A DNA stretch of 44,055 nucleotides from Actinomycetota bacterium (GTDB lineage: Bacteria; Actinomycetota; Actinomycetes; Mycobacteriales; Micromonosporaceae). The position numbers were made by a program, and so were the translations under genes. Under the pieces are notes generated by a model. It searched no databases and was not told the DNA's origin. It saw only the letters and a list, made by a program, of their open reading frames with translations. Where the stretch lies: the NCBI GenBank assembly GCA_005885555.1, contig VAWN01000099.1, positions 1-44,055 on the forward strand, given 5' to 3'. Shown piece after piece: positions 8,287 through 17,517 of this stretch. Position 1 is the stretch's first letter. Every line of letters starts with the position of its first letter.

Positions 8287-9552
8287 GTGGACCTTCCCTA
8301 CTACGAGGTCGAGTTCGCCGAGGACGGCCGCCTGATCGGCGACACCGGGATCGCGGCCGCGGTGGCGGCCGGCGGCGTCGACGACGTGTTCATCATGGCG
8401 CACGGCTGGAACACCAGCACCGACTCGGCCCGCGACCTGTACCACCAGATGTTCGGGTTGCTCGGTGACGTGCTGTCGCGGCACGCCCCGGACCGCGCCG
8501 CGCGGACCGCGGTGGCCGGGGTCCTGTGGCCCTCGCTGCTGTTCCCCGACGACGACCCGGCCGCACCGCCGGCGCAGGTCGCCGCGGCGTCCAGCGGACA
8601 GGCACTGGCCGACGCGCTGAAGCCGGCGTTCCCCGCGCACAAGGACGAGCTGACCGAGCTGGGCCGGCTGCTGGACGGCAAGGGCGGGCCGGACCAGCTC
8701 GCCGACTTCCACCAGCTCGCCCGCAAGCTGGTCACCACGCCGAGCCTGGACGCCGGTGAGGACTCCGGCGAGGCGGCCGCGCAGGAGCTGCCGACCGGCG
8801 TGGTGCTGAACTACTACTCCGGCTGGCCGGCGCCGGACGGCAACGCGGCGCACGGGTTCCACAACCCGCTGGACGGGCTGTGGGAGGGCGCCCGCGAGGT
8901 GCTGCGGACGCTGAGCTACTACGAGATGAAGAACCGGGCCGGGGTGGTCGGCCGGGCCGGGCTCGGGCCGTTCGTGTCCGGCCTCGCCGGGCCCGCCGGG
9001 CCGCCGCGGGTTCATCTGCTGGGGCACAGCTTCGGGGCGCGGCTCGTGTCGTTCACGCTGTCCGGGCTCGCCGACGGGCTCGTCGGGCCGGCCAGCCCGG
9101 TCAAGTCGCTGGTGCTGATCCAGGGCGCGTTCTCGCACTTCGCGTTCACCCAGGCGCTGCCGTTCGACCGGTCCCGGGCCGGCGCGCTTTCCGGGTACCG
9201 CGACCGGGTCGATGGTCCGCTGCTGGCCACGTTCGCCGGCCGGGACCGGGCGGTCTGCTGGTGGTACCCGCTGGCGAGCATGCTGCGCCGGCAGGACGCG
9301 AACAGCCAGGCCGACCTGTTGCACCGGTGGGGCGCGATGGGCGGCGACGGGTACCAGGTCGACGACGCGGTCACGGTCAGCCTCGGCGCGGAAGGGTGCG
9401 GGTACCCGTTCGCCCCGGGCGTGTTCTACCGGCTCGACGCGAACTCGGTGATCCAGGCGATCCAGTCGCCGTTCTCCGGTGCGCACTGCGACATCGTGCA
9501 CCCCGAGGTGGCGTGGGCCGCGACGGTCGCGGCCGGGCTCACCGGAGCCTAG
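8287..9552 (+). CDS. Alpha/beta hydrolase-fold protein, partner of the subtilase
   Basis: The start is the GTG at 8287, 6 nt after GGAGAG; the frame is open far upstream, but that part overlaps the peptidase gene and is not coding. The 421-residue product has an oxyanion-type HG motif (FIMAHGWNTSTDSARD, about residues 37-52), the nucleophile elbow HLLGHSFGARL (GxSxG), and a late histidine segment (SGAHCDIVHPEVAW) fitting a Ser-His-Asp hydrolase. An insert of about 100 residues between beta strands has low similarity to anything I recognise. No signal peptide is present. Its stop overlaps the stop of the convergent oxidoreductase gene: the CTAG at 9549-9552 serves both strands. Substrate is unknown; a lipase, esterase or amidase activity is equally possible. 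Confidence 0.75.
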   Translation: MDLPYYEVEFAEDGRLIGDTGIAAAVAAGGVDDVFIMAHGWNTSTDSARDLYHQMFGLLGDVLSRHAPDRAARTAVAGVLWPSLLFPDDDPAAPPAQVAAASSGQALADALKPAFPAHKDELTELGRLLDGKGGPDQLADFHQLARKLVTTPSLDAGEDSGEAAAQELPTGVVLNYYSGWPAPDGNAAHGFHNPLDGLWEGAREVLRTLSYYEMKNRAGVVGRAGLGPFVSGLAGPAGPPRVHLLGHSFGARLVSFTLSGLADGLVGPASPVKSLVLIQGAFSHFAFTQALPFDRSRAGALSGYRDRVDGPLLATFAGRDRAVCWWYPLASMLRRQDANSQADLLHRWGAMGGDGYQVDDAVTVSLGAEGCGYPFAPGVFYRLDANSVIQAIQSPFSGAHCDIVHPEVAWAATVAAGLTGA

Positions 9553-10589
9553 AGCTCCACCCAGGCGTCGCGCTTGGCCGACTCGTACAACGCCGCGACG
9601 ACGCGGTGGGTCGCCAGTGCCGACGGGCCGTTCGCGAGTGGCTCGCGGTGCGCGGCGAACGCCTCGACGGCGTCCAGCAGCAGGGCGCGGTGCCACGCGG
9701 TCGGCATCGCGCCCGGGTCCACCGCGGTCGACTTCACCGCCGTCGACCTCACGGCCGCGGTCGGCGGGGCCGGGTCCGCGACGAGCACCTCCGGCCCGGA
9801 CGCCGTGCACACGTTCAGCTCCGCGGCGCCCAGCACCGCGGTGCCGGTGGTACCCGAGACCGTCAGCTCCTCGTCCCGGCCGGGGTACGCCGCGACGGTG
9901 GCGTGCAGGCTCACCAGCCGCCCGCAGCCGTAGTCGAGCACCCCGGCGACGGTGTCCTCGGCCTCCATCGGCTGCGCGACCGTGGCGGTACGCGCCCAGA
10001 CCCGTTGCGGTACCCCGACCACGGACACGAACAGGTCCAGCGCGTGGATCGCCTGGGTGATGAGCACGCCGCCACCGTCGCGGGCGTAGGAGCCGCGGCC
10101 GGGTTCGGCGTAGTACGACGCGGAGCGGTACCACGGGACGCTGACGGTACCGCCGGTGAACCCGCCCAGCCCGCCCGACCCGAGCAGCGCGCGCAGCGCC
10201 TGCCCGGCCGGCTTGTACCGGTGCTGCAGGCACACCGCGAGCCCGATGCCGGCGTCGCGTGCCACGGCGACGAGTTCCTCGGCGCGCGCCAGGGTCGCGT
10301 CGAGCGGCTTCTCCACCACCACGTCGATACCGCGGCGGGCCGCCTCGCGCACGATGTCCAGATGCGTGGCCGCCGGGGACGCCACGATGACGAGGTCCGC
10401 GCCGCGGCGCAGCGCCTCGCTCGCCGGCCAGTCCACCCGGGCGCCGGGGAACAGAGCCAGGGCGGCCGCCCGGCGTTGCGGGTGCCCGGTCACCACGGCG
10501 GCGACGTCGGCACCGAGTTCCTTGAGGGCGCGCAGGTGCGCCCCGGCACCGAAGCCGGCGCCGACCACGACGACCCGCGGGCCGCTCAT
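9549..10589 (-). CDS. Gfo/Idh/MocA family NAD(P)-dependent oxidoreductase
   Basis: The 346-residue protein starts with a Rossmann motif (RVVVVGAGFGAGAHLRAL) and contains the family signature VVVEKPLDATLARAEEL, where the Lys of EKP is catalytic, followed by the C-terminal alpha/beta domain (YARDGGGVLITQAIHALDLF). Family members oxidise or reduce hydroxyl groups of sugars, inositols and related cyclic polyols. It is the last gene of the eight-gene operon, and its ATG overlaps the acyl-CoA dehydrogenase stop by 4 nt (ATGA). It probably acts on the substrate brought in by the ABC importer, before or after CoA activation. Exact substrate cannot be read from sequence. Confidence 0.88.
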   Translation of the reverse strand: MSGPRVVVVGAGFGAGAHLRALKELGADVAAVVTGHPQRRAAALALFPGARVDWPASEALRRGADLVIVASPAATHLDIVREAARRGIDVVVEKPLDATLARAEELVAVARDAGIGLAVCLQHRYKPAGQALRALLGSGGLGGFTGGTVSVPWYRSASYYAEPGRGSYARDGGGVLITQAIHALDLFVSVVGVPQRVWARTATVAQPMEAEDTVAGVLDYGCGRLVSLHATVAAYPGRDEELTVSGTTGTAVLGAAELNVCTASGPEVLVADPAPPTAAVRSTAVKSTAVDPGAMPTAWHRALLLDAVEAFAAHREPLANGPSALATHRVVAALYESAKRDAWVEL

Positions 10590-11773
10590 GCCGCGCCCCC
10601 GCTCCGTGCGGGGCCGGCGCGACGACTGTCCACGATGGAGCGCGCGATGATCAGGCGCTGGATCTCGCTGGTGCCTTCGTAGAGCGTGGTGATGCGGGCG
10701 TCGCGGTACAGCCGCTCGGCCACGCAGCCCTCGATGTAGCCGGCCCCGCCGAACACCTGTACCGCGGTCGAGGCGTGCCGCACCGCGCCCTCGGAGGCGA
10801 ACAGCTTGGCCATCGCGCACGCGGTACCCGCCTGCGGTGCGCCCGCGTCGAGCAGCCGGGCGGCGTCCTCGGCGAGCAGCAGGCCGGCCCGGTACCCGGT
10901 GTACGCGTCGGCGAGCGGGAACGCGACCGCCTGGTTGGCGCCGATCGGGCGGCCGAACGTGACCCGGACCTCCGCCTGCGCCGTGGCCGCGGTCAGCGCC
11001 GCGCGGCTGATCCCCAGCGACAGCCCGGCGATGCCCAGGCGCCCCTTGGCCAGTACCCCGGTCATGTACCGCAGCCCCGCGCCCGCCTCGCCGAGCAGCG
11101 CGTCGTCCGGTAGCGCGACGGCGTCGAACCGCAGCCCGCCGACCTGGCTGGCCCGCTGCCCCATCTTGCGTTCCTTGTAGGTCCGGCTCACCCCGGGCCG
11201 GTCCAGGTCGACGAGGAACACCGACAGGTCGCGTTCGCCGGTCCGGGCAAGCACCACGGCGAAGTCGGCCACCGGCGCGTTGTGGATGAACACCTTCTCG
11301 CCCGAAAGGCGCCAGCCGCCGTCGACCCGGTCCGCCCGCGACGCGATCCCGCGCAGGTCCGAACCGGCCTGCGGCTCGGTCAGCGCGTAGGCGCACAGTC
11401 GTCGCGCCGCCAGCAACGGCGTGAGGTACCGGTCGCGTTGCGCGTCGGTGCCGTACCCGGCCAGCAGGCAGGACACCAGCTCCACCAGCCCGCACTGGTC
11501 GGCCACCGAGGCGTACCCGAAGCTGAGCCCCTCCATCACGTGCAGGTAGTCCAGTGCCCGGGCGCCCGCCCCGCCGTACCGCTCGGGAACGGTGATGCCG
11601 AACAGGTTCAGCGCGGCCATCGACCGGTACAGGTCGGCGGGGAACTCGGGCTCGGCGTCCAGCGCGGCCGCGACCGGGGTGACCTCGCGGGCGACGAAGG
11701 TGGCGACCAGCTCCCGGATCGCCGCGCTGCCGTCGCCGACCGCGGAGCAGTCCACTGTGGACGGTAGCGGCAT
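10586..11773 (-). CDS. Acyl-CoA dehydrogenase
   Basis: At 395 residues it has the normal length for the family. Visible motifs are CAYALTEPQAGSDLRGI (FAD/substrate contact), GEKVFIHNAPVAD, the C-terminal R-x-x-FGRPIGANQAV block, QVFGGAGYIEG, and LYEGTSEIQRLIIAR, in which E366 is in the usual place for the catalytic base. It forms an alpha,beta double bond in an acyl-CoA and passes electrons to ETF. Its ATG shares a base with the stop of the CoA-transferase gene, so the acid activated by that enzyme is the likely source of its substrate. It differs from the AidB-type protein at 2588-4186, which is a remote paralogue. Confidence 0.93.
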   Translation of the reverse strand: MPLPSTVDCSAVGDGSAAIRELVATFVAREVTPVAAALDAEPEFPADLYRSMAALNLFGITVPERYGGAGARALDYLHVMEGLSFGYASVADQCGLVELVSCLLAGYGTDAQRDRYLTPLLAARRLCAYALTEPQAGSDLRGIASRADRVDGGWRLSGEKVFIHNAPVADFAVVLARTGERDLSVFLVDLDRPGVSRTYKERKMGQRASQVGGLRFDAVALPDDALLGEAGAGLRYMTGVLAKGRLGIAGLSLGISRAALTAATAQAEVRVTFGRPIGANQAVAFPLADAYTGYRAGLLLAEDAARLLDAGAPQAGTACAMAKLFASEGAVRHASTAVQVFGGAGYIEGCVAERLYRDARITTLYEGTSEIQRLIIARSIVDSRRAGPARSGGAA

Positions 11774-13302
11774 CAGCGCACCTCCGCCCGGAACACGGCC
11801 GGCGGCATCGGTTGCACGTCTCGCAGGATCGGTACGAAACCCATGTGCGGCAGGATGTCCCGCTCGACGCTGACCCCGTCGGCGACCTCGACCAGGGCGA
11901 CCCCCGCCGGGGTGAGCCGGAACACCGCGCGCTCGGTGATGTACACCGCCTCGCGGTGCTCGGACAGCGCGAACGGTCCGGAATAGGTGATCTCCTCGAC
12001 CCGCGGTACCAGCTTGCGTACCGCACCCTCCCGCACGATGCGCAGCCGGCCGTCGGCGTGCAGTCCCTTCGCGGTGAACGTGCCGCAGAACACCGCCTTA
12101 CGCGCGTGCTGGGAGATGTCGATGAAGCCGCCCGGCCCGATGATCCGGTCGCCGAAGCGGCTGACGTTGACCGACCCGGTCGCGTCGAGCTGTGCCATGC
12201 CGAGGCAGCACACGTCCAGCAGTCCCATGGCGAACAGCTCGAACTGGGTGGTGGACGCCAGGCGCGCGGTCGGGCCGTGCGCGACGCCGAACAGCGTGCC
12301 CGACTCGGGTACCCCGTTGAACAGGCCCTGTTCGATCGCCAGCGTCACCTCGTGCAACCGGCCCTGCTCGGCGAGCACGTCGACGACCTGCGCGGAGACG
12401 CCGAACCCGACGTTGAGCACCGCGCCCGGGCAGACCTCCAGCGCCGCGCGGCGGGCGATGGCGGCGCGCACCGGATCGGTGCGGTCCGCCGGTCCGGCGG
12501 CGGCCGCGCCCGCCGGCCGCGGTGCGCACAGTGTCGGGTCGTACTCGCTGGCATAGGTCTGCCACTGCCCGGGTGCCACCACGACGGCGTCGACGAGCGC
12601 CGCGGGTACCACGACATCGGCCGGTGGCAACGGATCCGGCCGCATCCGCTTCACCTGCGCCAGCACGGTACCGCCGCCGGCGCGGGCCGCCTGCGCGACG
12701 GCGAGCAGGTCGAGCACCGCCGGTTCCTCGGCGCAGCCGAGATTGCCCAGCGGATCGACCTCGGTGCCCCGGATCAGCCCGACGTCCACCCGCATCGGCC
12801 GGTAGTGCAGGTACTCCCGGCCGTCCAGCTCGACGAGGCCGACGAGCTCCTCCGGTGCGGCGCGGTTGGCCCGGCCGCCGCTCTGCCGCGGGTCGACGAA
12901 CGTGTGCAGCCCGGTCCGGGTGATCAGGCCCGGCCGTCGCGCGCCGATCTCGCGCAGCAGCAGGCTGATCGCACCCGACGGCCACACGTAGGCCTCGATC
13001 GCATTGCGGGCGGCCAGTTCCACCATCCGCGGCGACCAGGTCCAGTGCCCGCCGATGACCCGCCGGGTCAGCCGCTCGTGCGCCAATGCGTTGGTACCGC
13101 GGCGGTCCCGGTCGCCGAGGCCGAACGCGTGCAGCACGGTCAGTCCGGCCGGCCGGCCCCGGTGCAGGAACCGTTCCTCCAGTGCGGCGAGCAGCACATC
13201 CGGTTCCAGTACCCCGCCGCCGGAGCCGGTGACCGCAACCGTTGCCTGGTCAGGGATCCGCGCTACCGCGTCGGCCGCGGTCAGCACGACCGGGCCGGTC
13301 AC
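11773..13302 (-). CDS. Acyl-CoA:carboxylate CoA-transferase (family I, YdiF/SCOT-like, fused alpha-beta)
   Basis: The start is GTG at 13302, overlapping the lacI stop as GTGA; the longer frame upstream runs through lacI antisense-frame sequence. The 509-residue protein carries both halves of a family I CoA-transferase: an N-terminal half with VAVTGSGGGVLEPDVLLAAL and LIRGTEVDPLGNLG, and a C-terminal half with AIEQGLFNGVPESGTLFG, where E324 fits the catalytic glutamate that forms the glutamyl-CoA thioester, then DRIIGPGGFIDISQHARKAV. Such enzymes move CoA from acetyl- or succinyl-CoA to a carboxylic acid. Placement inside a sugar-type ABC operon suggests that the imported compound is, or becomes, a carboxylic acid. 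Confidence 0.9.
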   Translation of the reverse strand: MTGPVVLTAADAVARIPDQATVAVTGSGGGVLEPDVLLAALEERFLHRGRPAGLTVLHAFGLGDRDRRGTNALAHERLTRRVIGGHWTWSPRMVELAARNAIEAYVWPSGAISLLLREIGARRPGLITRTGLHTFVDPRQSGGRANRAAPEELVGLVELDGREYLHYRPMRVDVGLIRGTEVDPLGNLGCAEEPAVLDLLAVAQAARAGGGTVLAQVKRMRPDPLPPADVVVPAALVDAVVVAPGQWQTYASEYDPTLCAPRPAGAAAAGPADRTDPVRAAIARRAALEVCPGAVLNVGFGVSAQVVDVLAEQGRLHEVTLAIEQGLFNGVPESGTLFGVAHGPTARLASTTQFELFAMGLLDVCCLGMAQLDATGSVNVSRFGDRIIGPGGFIDISQHARKAVFCGTFTAKGLHADGRLRIVREGAVRKLVPRVEEITYSGPFALSEHREAVYITERAVFRLTPAGVALVEVADGVSVERDILPHMGFVPILRDVQPMPPAVFRAEVR

Positions 13303-14324
13303 CGCGAGTTCTCCGGTGGTGCCGCGGTGGAGTTCCGGATCACCGGTTCGGCGGCGAGGACGGTGCGGGTACCCGGACTGTCGCCGTGCAGCTGTCCGCT
13401 CATCACCTTCCACGCCACCGATCCGACCTCCTCCTGCGGGCTGCGTACCGTGGTCAGCGGCGGCGTGACGAACCGCGAGTGCGGGATGTCGTCGAACCCG
13501 GTCACCGACACCTCCTGCGGTACCCGGATGCCCCGCTCGGTAAGCCCCACCACCACACCGATCGCGGCGAGGTCGTTGTACGCCAGTACCGCGGTGGCGT
13601 CGCTGCGCAGGATCTGCGGTACCGCCCGGTGCCCGGCGTCCATCGTGGCGCCGACCCGGATCTCGGTGATGTCCACGCCGCGGCGGGTCAGCAACCGCAC
13701 CGCGCGCCAGCGTTCCCTGCTGTGCCACGAGCGCGCCGGCCCGTGCAGGTAGGCCACCCGCCGGTGCCCCAGATCGGCGACGTACGTGGCGAGCTGCCGC
13801 ATCGCGGGGTAGCTCTCCACGACGACCTGGGACACCGGCAGGCTGTCGACGAGCCGGTTGAGTACCAGCACCGGCTTTCCGTGGTCGAGGAGCTGGCGCA
13901 GCACGCCGACGCGGGCCCGTGGCGAGCACAGGATCAGGCCGTCGGTCTGGTGCAACAGGTTGACGCCCAGCTCCCGCTCCGCGACGACGTTCTCGTCCGA
14001 GTCGGCCACGATCAGCCGGTACCCGTCGCGCTCCGCGTCGTGCAGCATCCGCTTGATGAGTGCGTAGAAGTAGTGGTTGGCCAGGTTGGGGACGAGCGCC
14101 CCGACCAACCGCGTCCGACCGCTGGCGAGGCTGCGCGCCACCGAGTGTGGCGTGTACCCCAGCCGCCGCACGCTCTCCCGTACCCGCTCGACCAGCGCGG
14201 GCGAAACGCTGGCGGAGCCGGCCAGGACGCGGGAGACCGTGGCGACCGACACCTGCGCGTCGTGGGCGACGTCGCGGATGGTCAGCCGGTCGCCGGTCGT
14301 GCGGCCGTCCCCGGTCGGGGTCAC
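13299..14324 (-). CDS. LacI-family transcriptional regulator of the transport/catabolic operon
   Basis: The 341-residue protein has the LacI helix-turn-helix and hinge (LTIRDVAHDAQVSVATVSRVL, then SPALVERVRESVRRLGYTPHSVARSL) and a periplasmic-binding-protein-like sensor domain (GALVPNLANHYFYALI through SVTGFDDIPHSRFVTPPLTTVRSP). The start is GTG at 14324, sharing one base with the stop of the substrate-binding protein gene. It sits in the middle of the operon, so it is likely autoregulated. The GGAAA-N4-TTTCC sites at 19083 and 19260 are typical LacI-family operators and are its best candidate targets, released by the imported substrate or a product. The second LacI protein (20527) could share them. 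Confidence 0.92.
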   Translation of the reverse strand: MTPTGDGRTTGDRLTIRDVAHDAQVSVATVSRVLAGSASVSPALVERVRESVRRLGYTPHSVARSLASGRTRLVGALVPNLANHYFYALIKRMLHDAERDGYRLIVADSDENVVAERELGVNLLHQTDGLILCSPRARVGVLRQLLDHGKPVLVLNRLVDSLPVSQVVVESYPAMRQLATYVADLGHRRVAYLHGPARSWHSRERWRAVRLLTRRGVDITEIRVGATMDAGHRAVPQILRSDATAVLAYNDLAAIGVVVGLTERGIRVPQEVSVTGFDDIPHSRFVTPPLTTVRSPQEEVGSVAWKVMSGQLHGDSPGTRTVLAAEPVIRNSTAAPPENSR

Positions 14325-15526
14325 TACCTACCGCCCCACGCCTGCGGGAAGCCGGGCATCTGCTGGCACCCGCAGGACGAGAAGAACAGCGGCGGCATGC
14401 CCGGGTCGATCCACCGGTCCAGGTTGTCGGCGGTGATGGTCGGCTGCGGCAGTACCCATTCCTTCGGCACCTGCCTACCGGACAGGATCCAGGTCGCCGC
14501 GATGACGCCGGTGCGCCACTGGTACACCGGGTACACCGAGCCGAACGCGGTCAGGTTCTGCTTCTTCCACAGGTTCAGGAAGTCCTGCTGGTCCTCGCCG
14601 GTCAGCGGCGGCACCTTCCGGCCGGCGTCCTGGAACGCCTCCACCGTCGCGACGCTGGCGAACCCGGCGTCCAGCCACACCCCGGCGAGGTCGGGGAAGC
14701 GCTGGATGTAGTCGCTGACGATGCCCTTGGCCTTGGCCGGGTCGGCGTTGTTGAACTCCACGCCGACCACGTTGACGCCGGCCTTGTCGAAGGTGATTTT
14801 CGCGCCGGCCCAACGGTTTTCCAGCACGTCGACGCCGGGCAGGATGCGCAGCGCCAGTACCTTGCCACCCTTGCCGACCCGCTGCGCGATGAACTCGGCG
14901 GCCGCCGCACCGAACGCGTACCCGCCGATCGGGTGCACGTAGCTGACCGGGCAGTCGGTGGTCACGCCACGGTCGAACACCACGACGGGTACCCCGGTCC
15001 GGCAGGCCCGTTCGACGGCCGGCGTCAGCGCCGAGGTGGTGTTCGGCGAGACGATGATGGCGTCGCAGCCCTTGGCCGCGAGGTCGGCGAGGTCGGCGAT
15101 CTGCTTGTCGTCCTTGCCGCCCGCGTCGACGACGGTGAAGTCACCGATCTCCGGGTGCAGCTTCACCTCCGCCTTCATCGTGGTCATGCCGGTCACCCGC
15201 CACGGGTTGTCCAGCGCCGCGTTGGAGAAGCACAGGTGCCACTTCCGGCCCGGCTTCGCGTATTTCGCAGTGTCCACCATGGACGGTTGGATCATCTGCA
15301 CCCAGGGCGTGGACGGATCGCCCTGCGCGCTCATGGTGCGCTGCGCCATCTGCTTGTCGAAGTCGGCCTGGCTGAAGAACTTGAAGGTGCTGTTGCTGTT
15401 CGCCGCGGCGGAACCCGGTGCGCCGCTGGCACCGGTACCGCCGGTGGGTCGGGTCGAGCTGCACCCGGTTGCGGCCAGCGTCAGCGCCGCGAGTACCGCG
15501 GTGACCGTCCTTACTCGTTTCGGCAT
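14324..15526 (-). CDS. ABC importer substrate-binding lipoprotein (sugar type, Peripla_BP_4-like)
   Basis: The 400-residue product has a lipoprotein signal with lipobox LAATGC near residue 22, a flexible Gly/Ser/Ala linker, and a ribose-binding-like fold: KWHLCFSNAALDNPWRVTGM, ADLAAKGCDAIIVSPNTTSAL, VPVVVFDRGV, GVWLDAGFASVATVEAF. It captures solute outside the membrane and delivers it to the two permeases. The first sensor loop departs from classical RbsB and the C-terminus is an unusual tail with a CGC motif (SSCGCQQMPGFP). The gene lies 18 nt after the second permease gene, the only non-overlapping junction in the operon, which can allow separate translation at the higher level binding proteins need. 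Confidence 0.9.
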   Translation of the reverse strand: MPKRVRTVTAVLAALTLAATGCSSTRPTGGTGASGAPGSAAANSNSTFKFFSQADFDKQMAQRTMSAQGDPSTPWVQMIQPSMVDTAKYAKPGRKWHLCFSNAALDNPWRVTGMTTMKAEVKLHPEIGDFTVVDAGGKDDKQIADLADLAAKGCDAIIVSPNTTSALTPAVERACRTGVPVVVFDRGVTTDCPVSYVHPIGGYAFGAAAAEFIAQRVGKGGKVLALRILPGVDVLENRWAGAKITFDKAGVNVVGVEFNNADPAKAKGIVSDYIQRFPDLAGVWLDAGFASVATVEAFQDAGRKVPPLTGEDQQDFLNLWKKQNLTAFGSVYPVYQWRTGVIAATWILSGRQVPKEWVLPQPTITADNLDRWIDPGMPPLFFSSCGCQQMPGFPQAWGGR

Positions 15527-15544
15527 AGCGGAAATCCACCTTTC

Positions 15545-16528
15545 CTAGCCGGACCGGCGCGCCCGGTACGCCGTGTAGGCACCGGCCGCGATGACCAGCA
15601 CGCCCTCCGCGCTGTCGCGCAAAGGCTTGGCGAAACCGAGCAGGTTGAGCAGGATGAACAGCGCTTGCAGGGTCAGCACACCGCCGACCGTGGCGACCGT
15701 GGTACCCCGGCCGCCACCGAGAACCGCACCGGCCAGCACCACGGCGGTGATGGCCTGGAACTCGTACCCGGAGCCCGCATCGGCGGACAGGCCGGCGAAC
15801 CCGGCCAGCAGGATCCCGGCCAGCACCGCGGACAGGCCGGACAGCACGAACGTGGCGGTGCGGATGCGCCACACGTCCACGCCGGACAGCATCGCCGCGC
15901 GCGGCCCGCCACCGACCGCGAACACCTGGTCGCCGAACCGGGTGTGGTGCAACAGGAGCGTGGCGCCGGTGACGACGACCACGAGGACGGGTACCGCCCA
16001 CGGCAGCTGGCCGACCACCGGTACCCCCGTCATCCCGGACCGGCCGAGGACCCGCAGGTTGTCGGCCAGCGCACCGGTCGGCGCGCCGCCGGTCCACAGG
16101 AACACCGCGCCGTTCAACACGAGCATCGAGCCGAGCGTGGTGATGAACGACGGTACCCGTAGCAGCGTGGTGACCAGTCCGTTGGTGAGACCGACCAGCG
16201 CGCCGAAGACGGCCAGCACCGCCACGACCCACCAGGTGCGCCCGGGATCCCCGTCGCCCAGCCGCGCGGCGATGACCACGCAGGCGGTCACCAGCGCGCC
16301 CACCGACAGGTCGAACTCGCCGCCGACGATGACGAACAGCTGGCCCAGTGCCAGTACCAGCAACGGCGCGCACCGCTTGAGGAAAGCCAGCAGCGAAGCC
16401 GGTTGCGCGAACGTCGGGTCGCGCCACACGACGACCACGAGCAGCGCGGCCAGTACCAGCCAGATCGGCGGTACCGCGGCGAGCCTGCGCAGTCCCGGCC
16501 GCGGCCGCGCCTCGACCAGTCCACTCAT
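15545..16528 (-). CDS. ABC importer permease (RbsC/BPD_transp_2 family), second copy
   Basis: The 327-residue membrane protein has about eight to ten hydrophobic segments (for example PPIWLVLAALLVVVVW, APLLVLALGQLFVIVGG). It contains the family loop GEFDLSVGALVTA, VGLTNGLVTTLLRVPSFITTLG, and the cytoplasmic coupling region VDVWRIRTATFVLSGLSA. The ATG at 16528 overlaps the stop of the first permease gene by 4 nt. Together with its neighbour it would form a heterodimeric channel for the importer. Confidence 0.92.
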   Translation of the reverse strand: MSGLVEARPRPGLRRLAAVPPIWLVLAALLVVVVWRDPTFAQPASLLAFLKRCAPLLVLALGQLFVIVGGEFDLSVGALVTACVVIAARLGDGDPGRTWWVVAVLAVFGALVGLTNGLVTTLLRVPSFITTLGSMLVLNGAVFLWTGGAPTGALADNLRVLGRSGMTGVPVVGQLPWAVPVLVVVVTGATLLLHHTRFGDQVFAVGGGPRAAMLSGVDVWRIRTATFVLSGLSAVLAGILLAGFAGLSADAGSGYEFQAITAVVLAGAVLGGGRGTTVATVGGVLTLQALFILLNLLGFAKPLRDSAEGVLVIAAGAYTAYRARRSG

Positions 16529-17517
16529 GACCGCTCCCCCGCGCCGCGCAAGCCGTACAGCGCAACGGCTCCGACGATGACCAGGCCGCGCACGAGGGTG
16601 CGCAGGAACGGGTCGGCCTGGAAGAAGTTGAAGACGCTGTCGAGCACCGCGAGGATCGCCACCGCGGCCAGCGGCCCGAGCAGCCGGCCCTTCCCGCCGG
16701 CCAGCGCGGTGCCGCCGAGCACCACCGCGGCGATGGACTCCAGGTCGTACCCGCCGTCCGGGCCGACCCACGGCGCACCGGCACCGAGCCGGCTGGCGAG
16801 GAACACCCCGCTCGTGGCCGCGCACAGCCCGGACAGCACGTGCACCCCGACGAGTACCCGGTGCGGCCGCACCCCGGACAGCCGCGCCGCTTCGGCGTCG
16901 CCGCCCACCGCATAGACGTGGTACCCGAAGCGGGTGCGGTGCATGAGGTACCACGCACCGGCGACCACGCCGCCGAGCAGCAGGAGGCTGACCGGTACGC
17001 CGGCCACCACGTCGTACCCGAGCACCTGGAACTGGTCCGGTACGGCGCCGGCGAAGTTGTCGAACGCGGCGTTGATGGCGCCGCGCAGGATGTATGCGAC
17101 GCCGAGCGTGGCGATGAACGCGTTGACCCGAAGGCCGGTGATGACCAACCCGTTCACCAGGCCCGCCAGCGCACCGGCGAGCAGCGCCGCGCCGACCCCG
17201 AGCGCCATCCGGGCCGGGTCGCCGGCCATCACGAGCGAGGCGGTCAGCGCCGCGACGCTGACCACGTAGGCGACCGACAGGTCCAGCGAGCCGGCCAGTA
17301 CCACCAGCGCCTGCCCCACCGTCACCAGGCCGAGCGCGACCGACCGTTGCGCGATGTTCTGCAGGTTCGCGACGGTGACGAAGCGGCCGCCGCCGATGCC
17401 GACGACGACCGCGGCGACGGCGAAGGTACCGGCGAAGGTGAGCCAGATCGGCAGGCTCGACCCCGCCGGCCGGCCCGACCGCAGCAACCGGGTCACCTGT
17501 ACCGGCAACGCGTTCAC
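16525..17517 (-). CDS. ABC importer permease (RbsC/BPD_transp_2 family), first copy
   Basis: The start is GTG at 17517, overlapping the ATPase stop as GTGA; the frame stays open further upstream but that part is antisense-frame of the ATPase gene. The 330-residue product has multiple membrane segments, the motif GSLDLSVAYVVSV, LVNGLVITGLRVNAFIATLGVAYILRG, and the coupling segment VRPHRVLVGVHVLSGLCAA. Pairs of unequal permeases are common in carbohydrate uptake (CUT2) importers. Confidence 0.92.
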   Translation of the reverse strand: MNALPVQVTRLLRSGRPAGSSLPIWLTFAGTFAVAAVVVGIGGGRFVTVANLQNIAQRSVALGLVTVGQALVVLAGSLDLSVAYVVSVAALTASLVMAGDPARMALGVGAALLAGALAGLVNGLVITGLRVNAFIATLGVAYILRGAINAAFDNFAGAVPDQFQVLGYDVVAGVPVSLLLLGGVVAGAWYLMHRTRFGYHVYAVGGDAEAARLSGVRPHRVLVGVHVLSGLCAATSGVFLASRLGAGAPWVGPDGGYDLESIAAVVLGGTALAGGKGRLLGPLAAVAILAVLDSVFNFFQADPFLRTLVRGLVIVGAVALYGLRGAGERS

